From NCBI RefSeq assembly GCF_900186585.1, contig NZ_FYDD01000002.1:329684-393683 (forward strand): a stretch of DNA of 64,000 nt. Reading direction: 5' to 3'. This document shows positions 50,552 to 59,782 of the stretch, in pieces. The position numbers were made by a program, and so were the translations under genes. Position 1 is the first letter of the stretch; each line of letters starts with the position of its first letter. Origin of the DNA: Massiliimalia timonensis (GTDB lineage: Bacteria > Bacillota > Clostridia > Oscillospirales > Ruminococcaceae). Under the pieces are notes generated by a model that was not told where the DNA came from, made no database searches, and saw nothing but the letters and a program-made list of their open reading frames with translations.

Positions 50552-51394
50552 TTAATCTTTAATTGCACCTGCTGCCATCCCTTCCATAACATTTTTATTG
50601 AGGAAGAAGTAGATGATGAGTGTCGGTAAAATCGCCAGCACAATCGCGGCAAAAGTCCCGCCCCAGTCGCGGCGTCCCATTTCACCGACAAAATCGTTTA
50701 ATCCAACTGGCAGGGTCTTCATGATCCCTTTTGTCATAAAGGTATTGGCATAAGTAAATTCGTTCCAGATGTTGACGAAATTGTAGATAATAATTGTGAT
50801 AGTAGAGTTTTTCGCCATAGGAAACATGATTTTTGAAAATATTTGGAAGCTGTTTGCGCCGTCGATGGTGGCCGCTTCCAATAACGAATTGGGAACAAAC
50901 TTCATAAATCCAGTATAAAGGTAGATCGCCATGGGCAAACTGAAACCGATTTGCGGTAAAATAAGGGAAAGGTAGGTGTTGCGCAAACCTACCGCATTGT
51001 AGATTTGGAACATAGGTATCAGACATGCGAAAATCGGGATCATCATTCCAAGCAGGAAAAAGGATAAAAGCCTTTCGTTCTGTTTAAATTGGATCTTGCT
51101 GATCGCATAAGCTGCAGGCGCGCTTAAAATCACGATCCCCACTAAGGTGCCAACTGCTACGATCACACTATTTAAAAAATAGCGGATCAAGTTGGATTCA
51201 AATAGCGCAGTGATATAGTTGCCGAGATAGAGGCTTGACGGCATACTGTATGCTTCTAAAAAAGCCATATCGTCTTTGGTTTTAAAGCTGGACATCAATA
51301 CCCAGAACATGGGATAGGTTTGAATTACCAGAACGACGATCAGGAAGATATAAAATAAAATTCTCAGCCATTTGCTGGTGGTAAGACGCTGCAT
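50552..51394 (-). CDS. ABC sugar permease, MalG-like (second importer)
   Basis: This 280-residue permease has six membrane segments and the EAA loop SLLEAATIDGANSFQIFSKIMFP, ending NKNVMEGMAAGAIKD as usual for MalG-type subunits. ATG 51394 has AAAGGAG 9 bp upstream; a TTG two codons earlier is less likely. The gene follows its partner permease by 23 bp. Confidence 0.92.
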   Translation of the reverse strand: MQRLTTSKWLRILFYIFLIVVLVIQTYPMFWVLMSSFKTKDDMAFLEAYSMPSSLYLGNYITALFESNLIRYFLNSVIVAVGTLVGIVILSAPAAYAISKIQFKQNERLLSFFLLGMMIPIFACLIPMFQIYNAVGLRNTYLSLILPQIGFSLPMAIYLYTGFMKFVPNSLLEAATIDGANSFQIFSKIMFPMAKNSTITIIIYNFVNIWNEFTYANTFMTKGIMKTLPVGLNDFVGEMGRRDWGGTFAAIVLAILPTLIIYFFLNKNVMEGMAAGAIKD

Positions 51395-51417
51395 AAACAA
51401 TTTCTCCTTTCCCGATG

Positions 51418-52290
51418 TTAATCTCGCTTCGCAGCACGCTGCTGGAATAACCGTATGATACCCACTGCTATCAATGACTCGGCCAGAAGAAATACCGATA
51501 ATGCGCTGCCATAGCCAAACTGTGCAGAACTAAACGCGGTTTTGTAAGTATAGGTGGCAACTAGCTCGCTTGCACTTCCCGGACCACCGCTGGTCAGAAT
51601 ATAAGATACATCAAAGCTTTTTAGAGTACCGTTGATTACGATCACCAGTACAACAAAGAAGATATTTTTGATCATTGGAAGCTTAATATAGCGGTATTGC
51701 TGTCCCCATGTGCACCCGTCAATATAGGCGGCTTCTACGACATCATTGGAGATTGCCATAAATGCAGAATAAAAAATCACCATATAAAGCCCGCAAAATT
51801 TATAGCCGTCAACTAGGGTGACGACAAGTAGCGCCCATTTTGGCTCAGAAAGCAGCGCGATCGGTTCCATCCCGAGTCCTTCCATCACGGCAGCAAGAAC
51901 GCCCTGCGGCTCAACGGAAAGCAGCTTTTCAAAGATTTTGCAGATCGCCATGGAGGAAATAATACAGGGAATAAAATAAATAACCCGCAGGATATTATTG
52001 CCTTTTGTGATATTAGTCAGGATAATGGCCATGATCAAGCCGGTAAATACTTGATATATTGTCCCGACCGCCATAAAAAATAGGTTATTGAAAAAGGACG
52101 TAATAAAAACTTCATCCCCAAACATGCGTGTATAGTTTTGCAGGCCTGTAAATTTCATATCCCCAATCCCATTCCAATCGAAAACGCTATATACGATTGA
52201 CCAGACTACCGGGATCAATACAATACAAATATATACGATCAACGCCGGAGCAGAAAAGAGCCACGGCTCCCATTTGTTTCTTGGTTTCAT
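51418..52290 (-). CDS. ABC sugar permease, MalF-like (second importer)
   Basis: The 290-residue permease begins KWEPWLFSAPALIVYICIVLIPVVWSIVYSVFDWNGIGD and carries the EAA loop VVEAAYIDGCTWGQQYRYIKLP. GGAGGG precedes ATG 52290. A hairpin at 52346-52389 separates it from the binding-protein gene, as in the first importer. It forms a heterodimeric channel with the next gene; the ATPase must come from elsewhere. Confidence 0.92.
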   Translation of the reverse strand: MKPRNKWEPWLFSAPALIVYICIVLIPVVWSIVYSVFDWNGIGDMKFTGLQNYTRMFGDEVFITSFFNNLFFMAVGTIYQVFTGLIMAIILTNITKGNNILRVIYFIPCIISSMAICKIFEKLLSVEPQGVLAAVMEGLGMEPIALLSEPKWALLVVTLVDGYKFCGLYMVIFYSAFMAISNDVVEAAYIDGCTWGQQYRYIKLPMIKNIFFVVLVIVINGTLKSFDVSYILTSGGPGSASELVATYTYKTAFSSAQFGYGSALSVFLLAESLIAVGIIRLFQQRAAKRD

Positions 52291-52345
52291 TGTTTACCCT
52301 CCGTTTGCTGGGGAAAAATAGTATCCCCGGATCAATTTCTTCATG

Positions 52346-52389
52346 AAGCAGGTTTCGGCAACCGCAAAAGCAGTTGCCGAAGCTTGCTT
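52346..52389 (-). terminator. Intra-operon hairpin after the second binding-protein gene
   Basis: AAGCAGGTTTCGGCAAC and GTTGCCGAAGCTTGCTT pair over 17 bp with two mismatches. Without a long T-run it may act as an mRNA stabiliser or attenuator that raises binding-protein dose. Confidence 0.55.
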
Positions 52390-52431
52390 TCGATCATCCC
52401 GCAGAAGGGAGATCTCTACCCGTTTATGGGA

Positions 52432-53766
52432 TTATTTATTGTTGGCTGCAACAGCCTTGTCCAGAGAGTCGGCCCATTCCTGCGGGGTCATTTCGCCGAT
52501 TAATAGCTCTGTAGAAGATTTGTGAAGTGTTTCCAAAGAGGCGGAATCGATCACAACATCCCAGCATTTTGCAAAAGTATTAACGTTGGTGACATCCTCC
52601 AGAATATCTTGATAAACGGCAGGAAGCCCTTCGGTAGAAGAAGGCTGGATAGACGGGAGCTGTTTGTAATCATTTAAAGTAATATCCGCATAATTGTCAA
52701 ACACGTATTTCATATAGTCTTTCATTTCCTGTGTCATAGCATCTTTACGGATCGCCATACCGATCCCGCAATTTGCAAAGTAATCAGAAGCACCGGTGGT
52801 ATCGTTATCTTTGTAGGTCGGCATGGTGAAATAAGAAAAGTCACTTCTCAGATCCCCGGTGGATTCGTCAATCAGTTTTGGCAGTACCCATGTACCGTCA
52901 TACAGCATAGCGGCTTTGTTTCCGACAAACAGGTCTTCCATAGTATCGGTGTCCCCGGAGGAAAAGCCTGTCTGGAAATATTGAGCCAACTCCTGCATAT
53001 ATGCTGCATTTTCAATTCCAAGTTCCGTACCCCATGATTCCGTTCCAGCACAAGCTTTTTCCAGATAGTCGTTGCCTGACTGACGGAATGGGATCATGGC
53101 AAAGTAACGGAGTACCGGCCAGTCCGAACCAAGAGTAGTAATTGGGGTGATCCCCGCATCTTTCAGGGCTTTACAGGTATCCAACAATTCATCCATGGTT
53201 TTGGGAACTTCTGTGATGCCAGCCTGTGCAAACAGGTCTTTATTATAGAAGAAATATTCTGCGTTTGCCTGCCATGCAGTTAAATAGATCTCATCCGAGC
53301 CGGGCAATTTCACATATTCCTTTGCGATATTAAAAAATTTATCACTTACCCCTAATTCATCATACAGGTCACCCATATTGTAAACTTGATCATTTTCCAC
53401 GAGACTGGCGAAAAATGTATCTGGGTCAGATTCAAACCATTCTGGCAATTCATTGCTGGATGCCAGGATCTTCAGCTTTTGCAGGTAGGAAGCACGGTCG
53501 GTAATGCTTTCCACTTCATAAGAAAAATCCAGATCCGGATTTTCTTTGGCATAATTATCTGCCACATCTTGGAGAGCAAGCATAACAGCCTCGCTGGTAG
53601 TATTGCGGGAAGACAGATAGTTGATGGTCAAGGAACCGCTTTGGGAATTATCTCCTCCGGCTGCAGAATTGTTTCCATTGTTTTTAGAATCGCCGCATCC
53701 TGCCAACATAGCAGTACACAATGCAGCGCACAAAGCAGTGGACAATAATTTTTTCGTGTTCTTCAT
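52432..53766 (-). CDS. ABC transporter sugar-binding lipoprotein (second importer)
   Basis: The 444-residue solute-binding protein has a lipoprotein signal (MKNTKKLLSTALCAALCTAMLAGC, lipobox LAGC near residue 24), a Ser/Gly/Asn linker and a family-1 fold with YLTAWQANAEYFFYNKDLFAQAGI. Its promoter (53826-53831) has a good -10 but a poor -35, fitting dependence on the adjacent AraC-type regulator. It is the first gene of the importer-GH2 operon, divergent from the kinase/regulator pair. Confidence 0.92.
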   Translation of the reverse strand: MKNTKKLLSTALCAALCTAMLAGCGDSKNNGNNSAAGGDNSQSGSLTINYLSSRNTTSEAVMLALQDVADNYAKENPDLDFSYEVESITDRASYLQKLKILASSNELPEWFESDPDTFFASLVENDQVYNMGDLYDELGVSDKFFNIAKEYVKLPGSDEIYLTAWQANAEYFFYNKDLFAQAGITEVPKTMDELLDTCKALKDAGITPITTLGSDWPVLRYFAMIPFRQSGNDYLEKACAGTESWGTELGIENAAYMQELAQYFQTGFSSGDTDTMEDLFVGNKAAMLYDGTWVLPKLIDESTGDLRSDFSYFTMPTYKDNDTTGASDYFANCGIGMAIRKDAMTQEMKDYMKYVFDNYADITLNDYKQLPSIQPSSTEGLPAVYQDILEDVTNVNTFAKCWDVVIDSASLETLHKSSTELLIGEMTPQEWADSLDKAVAANNK

Positions 53767-53825
53767 AATACTATTCCTTTCCTAATTTGTTTTTGATATT
53801 GTTGGATTTATCTAAGATGTACATG

Positions 53826-53831
53826 ATTATA
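53826..53831 (-). promoter_or_regulatory. -10 box of the second importer operon
   Basis: Perfect TATAAT on the minus strand, 60 bp before the ATG, with no recognisable -35 hexamer at 16-18 bp, as in activator-dependent promoters. Confidence 0.45.
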
Positions 53832-53928
53832 AATTAAAATATGTAGAAGGTATATAGAAAATCATCGCTAAAGTGGTAAAATCTTCGTTAGTTGTCGATT
53901 TGTTATAGGTTTTGCTGTCACTTTTGTG

Positions 53929-53934
53929 TATAAT
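53929..53934 (+). promoter_or_regulatory. Possible -10 box of the YesM/YesN-like genes
   Basis: TATAAT preceded by GTG; the -35 region is poor. It lies about 220 bp before the kinase gene. Confidence 0.35.
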
Positions 53935-53944
53935 TTAGACATAG

Positions 53945-53961
53945 AAAACACATGGTGTTTT
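53945..53961. promoter_or_regulatory. Short palindrome between divergent operons
   Basis: AAAACAC-ATG-GTGTTTT, perfect 7-bp arms; a possible regulator site in the 387-bp divergent region. Confidence 0.35.
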
Positions 53962-53996
53962 GCGGAATATGATCTATACAATTTGAGAGGTATGTT

Positions 53997-54082
53997 AGAC
54001 TTTTCCGTTCATCAAAAATAATATGAAAAAAGCCCATGAAAGGGCTTAAAATAAACCTTTATTATACAGAACGGAAAAGTCT
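53997..54082. repeat. 86-bp element with 14-bp terminal inverted repeats and inner hairpin
   Basis: AGACTTTTCCGTTC (53997-54010) and GAACGGAAAAGTCT (54069-54082) enclose a hairpin (AAGCCC/GGGCTT, 54030-54047) that has a T-run on the minus strand, and a TATAAT on that strand at 54066-54061. It could be a tiny non-autonomous element, a regulatory structure in the kinase leader or a short antisense RNA. Confidence 0.5.
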
Positions 54083-54153
54083 GCCAATTCTTTCAAATAA
54101 CCACTCTGACTAACATCCAAAATTGACCTGCGAACTCAACGAAAGGTAAAAAA

Positions 54154-56010
54154 ATGATCAAACAAAAAAAGAAAAAATTTGGTATATCTATGCAAAATAA
54201 AATTTTTTGCTGGAGTTCTCTATTGATTCTGATATCCTTGATCGTTACAGCGATTCTGATCAATACAGTATCAACAACAGTCAATGTGAACAATGCGCTC
54301 GGTTCTGCACGCAGGGAGCAAGCGCTGATTATTAATAACCTCAACACCAAAATCACCCATATTCAGGACTATGCAGTTTCTGTTGCGGTGGACCCGCGTG
54401 TGATTGCCGAGGCCAAGGAGCATCCATCTCCCCCGGTGGAAGAGGCGAAAAGGTATAAACTGCGGCTGGAACTGAATAAGATCATCGGCAGTATTATGGG
54501 CCTTAACCGAAATGTTTATATGTGGGATTTAGTTGCTGCCGATAATAGCTTTTTCGGGGTAAGCGGATATGACATGTCTGAAATAGAGGCATTGCTCAGC
54601 GACGAATATTTTACACAAGTACGGAAAAACTGGGGAGTATCTATTTCGGGTCCATATCAGCTCCATAACAAAGGGGAGCGTACTACACCGGTATTCCTGG
54701 TTACAAAACCAGTTGTTGATTTAGATTCAAGAACAGTTTATGGCTATGTGATGTTTGTGATCAAGGAATCTAATTTTGCTTCTATTTTTGAAAATAATAT
54801 GCCTCAAAATGTGGAATCTTCTTTTTATATCCTTAATGAGGAGGAAATTGTTATTTCCTCCTCTGACAAAACGATCATTACCCAAAACATTCAAAAAATT
54901 GGTACCTTTAGTGAAGCGGAACTCAAAGTGCTTTACGGAAAAGGTTCTTTGACGAAAAACGTTGGGGGACAAGAGATGCTGTATACGATTTCACAGGAAT
55001 TAAAAGATCCTGTTCAATGGACCGTGATCAGCTGTCAGCCATTGGACAGCCTTTTAATAGGACAAAAAATCTTGAATAAATGGATTCTGGTAATTGGTAC
55101 AGTTGCCTGTTTGGTGGCATTATTTATTTCTTATATCATAGCAAGATCTCTTTCCCGCCCGATCATGGAACTGGCCAGTACGATCCATGATGCGGCAGAG
55201 GGTAACTTGAGTCAGAAAGCAAACCGTCAGTCTGCCGGTGAGATCGAGATTCTTTATGAGGGATTTAATAACTTAATGAACGCGGTCAATCGGCTATTAA
55301 GGAGGGTGTATCAGGAACAGGAAGAAAAAAGTGAATATCAGTTCCACTTGATACAAGCTCAGATTAAACCCCATTTTCTTTATAATACGCTGGAAATGAT
55401 CAAATCCTTGATTGATTTGGAAAAAGGAGAAACTGCCAGTCAATGCATTTCTGCAATGGCCTCATTTTACCGTTTGTCCCTTAATAGGGGCAATGATATT
55501 ATCTCCGTTTATGATGAGATAAAGCTGTCACAGCAGTATATGTATTTACAAAAATTACGGTATATTGAATATCTGGATTATCGCTTCAACATCCCGGAAG
55601 AGCTGACAAAATATCAACTTCCCAAAATGACATTGCAGCCGATCTTAGAAAATTCGATTTATCATGGGATCAAAGAAAAACAAGAAGAAGGGATCGTGGA
55701 AATTGAACTTACGGAACACGGGGACTCCCTTCGCTTTGTAATAGTGGACAATGGGATTGGAATGACAAAAGAAATGCTGTCCCATCTTCAGCAGACGATA
55801 AAGTCATCCAGTGATTTAGAAGAGTCAGAATCTCCAAAATCATTTGGGATGGCCAGTGTTAACCGACGGTTAAAATTACTTTACGGGGAAAACTATTCCT
55901 TTGTTATTGAGAGCGAGTACGGGGAATTTACTAAAGTAACAATTCTTATTCCTAAAAATATTCCTGAAGATTTGCAGAAGGATCAGAAAGGGGAGTACGA
56001 GGGTGAGTAA
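54154..56010 (+). CDS. YesM-like membrane sensor histidine kinase
   Basis: The 618-residue kinase has a membrane helix at about 22-45, a large extracytoplasmic dCache-like sensor (45-300), a second helix around 305-330 and a HAMP linker (SRPIMELASTIHDAAEGNL). A His_kinase domain follows with phospho-acceptor His407 in IKPHFLYNTLEMI, then an ATPase domain ending in VIVDNGIGMTKEML and FGMASVNRRLKLLYG. These kinases detect extracellular oligosaccharides or binding-protein complexes. The response-regulator gene overlaps by 8 bp. It is divergent from a sugar importer/GH2 operon, which it very likely controls. Confidence 0.93.
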   Translation: MIKQKKKKFGISMQNKIFCWSSLLILISLIVTAILINTVSTTVNVNNALGSARREQALIINNLNTKITHIQDYAVSVAVDPRVIAEAKEHPSPPVEEAKRYKLRLELNKIIGSIMGLNRNVYMWDLVAADNSFFGVSGYDMSEIEALLSDEYFTQVRKNWGVSISGPYQLHNKGERTTPVFLVTKPVVDLDSRTVYGYVMFVIKESNFASIFENNMPQNVESSFYILNEEEIVISSSDKTIITQNIQKIGTFSEAELKVLYGKGSLTKNVGGQEMLYTISQELKDPVQWTVISCQPLDSLLIGQKILNKWILVIGTVACLVALFISYIIARSLSRPIMELASTIHDAAEGNLSQKANRQSAGEIEILYEGFNNLMNAVNRLLRRVYQEQEEKSEYQFHLIQAQIKPHFLYNTLEMIKSLIDLEKGETASQCISAMASFYRLSLNRGNDIISVYDEIKLSQQYMYLQKLRYIEYLDYRFNIPEELTKYQLPKMTLQPILENSIYHGIKEKQEEGIVEIELTEHGDSLRFVIVDNGIGMTKEMLSHLQQTIKSSSDLEESESPKSFGMASVNRRLKLLYGENYSFVIESEYGEFTKVTILIPKNIPEDLQKDQKGEYEGE

Positions 56011-57637
56011 GTCAATTCTCATTATTGAGGATGAGTTTTATTTTCGACAGGCATTGAAGAAATATATCACTTCTTATGATGAAGAATTTGAAGTATGCGG
56101 AGAGGCGAGAAACGGACAAGACGGATTGGAAAAAATACTAGAACTGAAGCCAGATATCGCATTGGTGGATATTACTATGCCGATTATGGATGGGATTACT
56201 GTAATCAAAAAGGCGAAGGAAGCACACTCTAATACAAAAGTGATCATCTTAACTGGATACGGAGAATTTGAGTATGCAAAAAAAGCCATCCAGTTAGGGG
56301 TCCAGGACTATCTTTTAAAGCCGCTTCAGAGCGAAGAGCTTTATCAAAGCCTTCAAAAGGCAGGTAAGATAATCGATCAGGAACGGGAAACAGAAAACAC
56401 ACTGAACTTGATTTTAAGAACAAAACAGCGTGTATTCTCCGCTTATAAGGAAAGTTTGATCAGTAAGCTGCTGTTAAATGGGCTATATGATGAAGCGGAG
56501 CTGATGAAAAACTTTAGTTTCCCCAAAAATGATTGTAAATATGTAGCGGCTGTGCTGGATATTTATATTAAAAGTCCGGAGATTTGGAACCAGGAAGATA
56601 AAAAATTATGCCATTATGCAGTCTGTAATATAATAGGAGATATTTTTAAGGATGGAATGAGTTACGGCGCCTGCATCAACGAGGAGGGTATGGTCTGTAT
56701 AGTGTTTCGTCCATTTAGGGAAACAGAAATAGAAATTCAGCTTCGGGAACGGATGGAGCAGGTCTGCGTTATGGCAGAAGAATACCTTGGTTTAGTGGTT
56801 ACCGCATACTTTGGGGATGTAAGGGGCTCGCTCGGTGAGGTATGTGAATCATACCAAGAAGCGTTGGCGTTAAAAAAGTACCAGCTATTTCATGATAAAA
56901 AAGGCGTATATTTTTATTCGGCTGTTCAAACGAAGCAATCATGGTCTAAAGAATTTTTCTCTCGTGAAGAGCGGAAATCTCTGCTGTCCTTTATGCGTGC
57001 AAATGACCACGATGAGGTACATGGACTGATCCGCAAAATATTTATTAAGATGATGGAAGGCAATCTGGATCCGGATATGGTTTACATGCACGTTGCAGAA
57101 CTCTTTTCAGTTGTTCTTGAATTTGCCGCAGAATATAAAACTAAACTACAAAAACCAAATGAAAACGCGGGTTTGTTTTCCTATATTATGTCTGCCCCCA
57201 GTTTAGATCAGCTTCAAGAGTTTGTAATAGATGCCGTGGATCGAATCATGATGCAGATCAATCAAAAGGATATCGATTCTCAGGCAAAATTGGCACAGAA
57301 GGTGGCGGAATATATTGATTCTAATTTTGGGAATCCAAATTTAAAGCTGGAGATCATTGCGGGAGAATTTTATATCAATATCCAGTATTTATGCCTGATT
57401 TTTAAAAAACATCGAAACACTACGATTGGAAATTACATTTTAGAAGTTCGGATGGAAAATGCACAGAAAGAATTATTGAATGGGGCAGAAAGTATCACCG
57501 TTGTGGCATATCATTGCGGATATGAAGATGTTGGGTATTTTAGCAAATGCTTTAAGCGCTACTTTGGATTATCGCCCAAAAAATTTATTGAAAAGCACAC
57601 GAAAGGGAAAAATGACTTTAATTTTCCTCGAGAATGA
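56003..57637 (+). CDS. YesN-like response regulator with AraC DNA-binding domain
   Basis: The 544-residue protein has an N-terminal receiver domain (EDEFYFR acidic pair, phospho-acceptor Asp56 in PDIALVDITMPIMDG, Lys in YLLKPLQSEEL), a long helical middle of about 300 residues, and a C-terminal AraC domain with two HTHs (KLEIIAGEFYINIQYLCLIFKKH and ITVVAYHCGYEDVGYFSKCFKRYFGLSPKKF). It starts at GTG 56003, overlapping the kinase stop. It probably activates the divergent importer operon, whose promoter lacks a -35. Confidence 0.93.
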   Translation: MSKSILIIEDEFYFRQALKKYITSYDEEFEVCGEARNGQDGLEKILELKPDIALVDITMPIMDGITVIKKAKEAHSNTKVIILTGYGEFEYAKKAIQLGVQDYLLKPLQSEELYQSLQKAGKIIDQERETENTLNLILRTKQRVFSAYKESLISKLLLNGLYDEAELMKNFSFPKNDCKYVAAVLDIYIKSPEIWNQEDKKLCHYAVCNIIGDIFKDGMSYGACINEEGMVCIVFRPFRETEIEIQLRERMEQVCVMAEEYLGLVVTAYFGDVRGSLGEVCESYQEALALKKYQLFHDKKGVYFYSAVQTKQSWSKEFFSREERKSLLSFMRANDHDEVHGLIRKIFIKMMEGNLDPDMVYMHVAELFSVVLEFAAEYKTKLQKPNENAGLFSYIMSAPSLDQLQEFVIDAVDRIMMQINQKDIDSQAKLAQKVAEYIDSNFGNPNLKLEIIAGEFYINIQYLCLIFKKHRNTTIGNYILEVRMENAQKELLNGAESITVVAYHCGYEDVGYFSKCFKRYFGLSPKKFIEKHTKGKNDFNFPRE

Positions 57638-57647
57638 TTTTATATAT

Positions 57648-57680
57648 AAAAAGGTCTAAGGAATATCCCTAGACCTTTTT
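57648..57680 (+). terminator. Terminator of the YesM/YesN-like operon
   Basis: AAAAAGGTCTA and TAGACCTTTTT pair perfectly around an 11-base loop. Confidence 0.9.
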
Positions 57681-57710
57681 GAATTTAGAAACAAAAATGA
57701 AAGTGCAATC

Positions 57711-57791
57711 AGCGTAAGTGTAGAAGCAAAATAAAAAGGCTGAACCCAGAACGCGAATTGCGAGCAGATTCAACCTTTTTTGGTTTACGCT
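57711..57791. repeat. Nested inverted repeat at the island boundary
   Basis: AGCGTAA/TTACGCT (57711-57717, 57785-57791) encloses AAAAAGGCTGAA/TTCAACCTTTTT, a bidirectional terminator-like stem. It lies between the end of the YesN-like operon and the first recombinase remnant and could mark a former element end. Confidence 0.45.
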
Positions 57792-57845
57792 ACAAAAAGA
57801 TACCCTCTTGTTTGAAAAGAAAAATATTTTTTCGGGACGCGCAAC

Positions 57846-58410
57846 CCTCCTTTTCAAATATTATATTTATATAATATTTGAATATTACAAGTCTATATAA
57901 AATGCAATGCTAAGAAGCTGTGTGATTTCAAATCCGCCGATGAAACGGAGGCAGATTTTTTCTTTGGAAAGTACGGTGATTCTTTCAATGATGCGGTACA
58001 CTAAGGTATCGGAGTATTCTGTTGGGCGAGGTCCTCTGCGGAAATTAGCCCCATGACTTCTTTAGCTTTGAATTCCATTACCTCGGAACATTCTGCGGTG
58101 TATTCGATCCACTTTTTCTGCTGTTTCAATTTGAAGGTGGTTTCGTTGATCTGTTTCAGTTTATGGTCGATGATGTCATTTTTGTCAACCGCCAGAACCA
58201 GCAGCCGGTCAAATTCTGTTTTCAGTTCCTTAATTTTGTTCTCTATCACAATGGGGCTGGCTTCTTCCTTTTCTCCGGCAATGCAGTATATCAGGGTATC
58301 CTGCAGCGCCGCAGCCATTTCTTCCCGCTGCCCATGAATCAAAGAACGGATGGCCTTCAATATAGCGGTGTGGAGGATGGTTTCTTTAAGGCTAGGCGAA
58401 TCCCCACAGA
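57846..58410 (-). repeat. Direct repeat copy 1 (recombinase tail plus flank)
   Basis: From CCTCCTTTTCAAATATTATAT through the recombinase tail to GGCTAGGCGAAT this stretch is repeated in the same orientation at 63019-63411, with scattered substitutions and one large gap in copy 2. Confidence 0.85.
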
Positions 58411-58433
58411 ATTTCGGTCTGAACTATAGTCAA
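57885..58433 (-). pseudogene. Serine site-specific recombinase, C-terminal remnant (copy 1)
   Basis: Read on the minus strand, the frame gives CGDSPSLKETILHTAILKAI, a coiled-coil stretch (ENKIKELKTEFDRLLVL...), then DLAQQNTPIP and a stop. One base shift later it continues as LVYRIIERITVLSKEKICLRFIGGFEITQLLSIAFYIDL and ends at 57885. This order (Cys-ribbon end, coiled coil, terminal strand pair) is the C-terminus of large serine recombinases of clostridial mobile elements. The catalytic domain is missing and a frameshift near 58000 breaks the tail, so it is inactive. Confidence 0.8.
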
Positions 58434-58440
58434 GGAAGGA

Positions 58441-58478
58441 GACACGAAAAAAGAATGCATTTTCGTGTCCACTTTTTT
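58441..58478 (+). terminator. Orphan terminator-like hairpin
   Basis: GACACGAAAA and TTTTCGTGTC around a 9-base loop, followed by ACTTTTTTAG. No gene that it would end is visible; probably a relic. The rest of 58479-58669 holds no convincing gene, only two similar TAAATGTAAAAGAAG-like segments. Confidence 0.5.
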
Positions 58479-58669
58479 AGTATAGATCCAATATTGGCAA
58501 GGCTGCCGGTACGACTGGGGCCTTAAATGTAAAAGAAGGCGTATAGCCTCGGGCGGTAAACGTGAAAGAAGTTCAAAAACCTTTTCGTTTTTTATAGTTT
58601 TATAGGAATTGAAATGAACGAATCAAAATACATGTTATCCACAGATCGAAGTCCAGCTTTTAAAATGAT

Positions 58670-59770
58670 TTATTTTAATGTATTGCTATTATTTAGTACA
58701 GAGGTACTGTATAGAAACAGAACATCCTGATGCTCAAAAGAAATAAATTTTTTTAGAATATTTGGAGAGATGTAGCGGATATCGACGAGAGTAATCGTGG
58801 AATATCCCTCCATGAGAAGAGGTGCGAGACTGCTTGCGAAAGAATCTCGGAAAACAATCAGCTCTTTTTCGCTTGCGGCATTGGGATTGTTTATTTTAAG
58901 CAGGGATTTAGAACCGGATAAAAAAAGTTCATAGGGATCTTTTCCATAAACTTTTTGAAAGTCGTAGATTGGGATATGAGTATCTGTTTCATAGTCATAT
59001 ACCGTACCTCCCTCTATTTCCGGATTATTTAGGTAGTATAATTCATCTGCCGGGAGAGGTAAAGCGAGATGCCCGTAATAAACACCATAGAAAGGAAGGG
59101 GAACCTTATTTTTCTGGTATACACCGGTTACTTTGGTACCCATTTTTTCTGCCAGATATTTTGCAACGTCAACAATTCTTTCTTGTCTCCAATGAGTATC
59201 GGTACGATAATAGTCATGAACTTCTAAAAGATGCACAATATCGATATATTGAGAATAATCCATTTTTTCTGTTACATAGTCAAAGAATTGTTGATAATTG
59301 ATAGATGGGTATCCAAATTCTGAAGCCAAAAAGTAGTTTTTGTCAGGAATTAGGGAGAGATAGACGTTTATATCTTTTCCAGAAATATAATTGTTGTAGA
59401 TAAATCGAAATCGATTGGTTGCATATTCGATCGACTCGATGTTGATTGGATAATCCAGCTTAGAGATAAAACCATTTTCAAGATAAAGATGGTTATTGTC
59501 TTTTTGGGAGAAAAGTTTCAGAGTTGCAAATGCTTTTATTGTTCTGAAATTTTCTCTGAGGGGAAATTGGTCTAAGGTATATTTTTCAAAATCGGTCATA
59601 AATTTTCCGGATAAGACAGATTCTTTCGTTATTTCTGGAAGCTGGGCGAGTGGTCTTCGTTCACTTATAGATTCCTTTTGATCCGACTGGATGATACCCC
59701 ATAGGGGGAATAAGACAAGAAAAGAACCGGTCAGCAAAATTATTGTGAAATTTTTGATTTTTTCCGACAT
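58670..59770 (-). CDS. DHHW/AlgX-like SGNH-fold protein (acyl transfer partner)
   Basis: The 366-residue protein has an N-terminal membrane anchor (residues 8-27) and an extracytoplasmic SGNH-like domain. It includes ISERRPLAQLPEI, DYYRTDTHWRQE (the DxxHW catalytic motif of DHHW/AlgX/AlgJ proteins) and VFRDSFASSL with the nucleophile Ser. Such proteins accept acyl groups from an MBOAT partner and place them on surface polymers. The MBOAT gene lies 12 bp upstream, so they form a pair. AGGAGGGG precedes ATG 59770. Last gene of the AT-rich sigma-factor operon. Confidence 0.88.
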   Translation of the reverse strand: MSEKIKNFTIILLTGSFLVLFPLWGIIQSDQKESISERRPLAQLPEITKESVLSGKFMTDFEKYTLDQFPLRENFRTIKAFATLKLFSQKDNNHLYLENGFISKLDYPINIESIEYATNRFRFIYNNYISGKDINVYLSLIPDKNYFLASEFGYPSINYQQFFDYVTEKMDYSQYIDIVHLLEVHDYYRTDTHWRQERIVDVAKYLAEKMGTKVTGVYQKNKVPLPFYGVYYGHLALPLPADELYYLNNPEIEGGTVYDYETDTHIPIYDFQKVYGKDPYELFLSGSKSLLKINNPNAASEKELIVFRDSFASSLAPLLMEGYSTITLVDIRYISPNILKKFISFEHQDVLFLYSTSVLNNSNTLK

Positions 59771-59782
59771 AAGATTCCCCTC

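Noticed and set aside
52580..52587. TTAACGTT resembling the LacI operator centre inside a binding-protein gene
   Set aside because: Only 8 bp match and the gene belongs to the other, YesM/YesN-controlled operon.
57669..57857. 62-codon frame starting MKRR on the minus strand, and a similar MKRR start at 62797-63030
   Set aside because: Both starts lie in the noncoding flank shared by the two recombinase repeats; the frames then run through terminator stems or the sigma gene and the proteins diverge completely. Not convincing genes.
58635..58643. Perfect DnaA box TTATCCACA
   Set aside because: A single box without DUE, cluster or replication genes; expected by chance.
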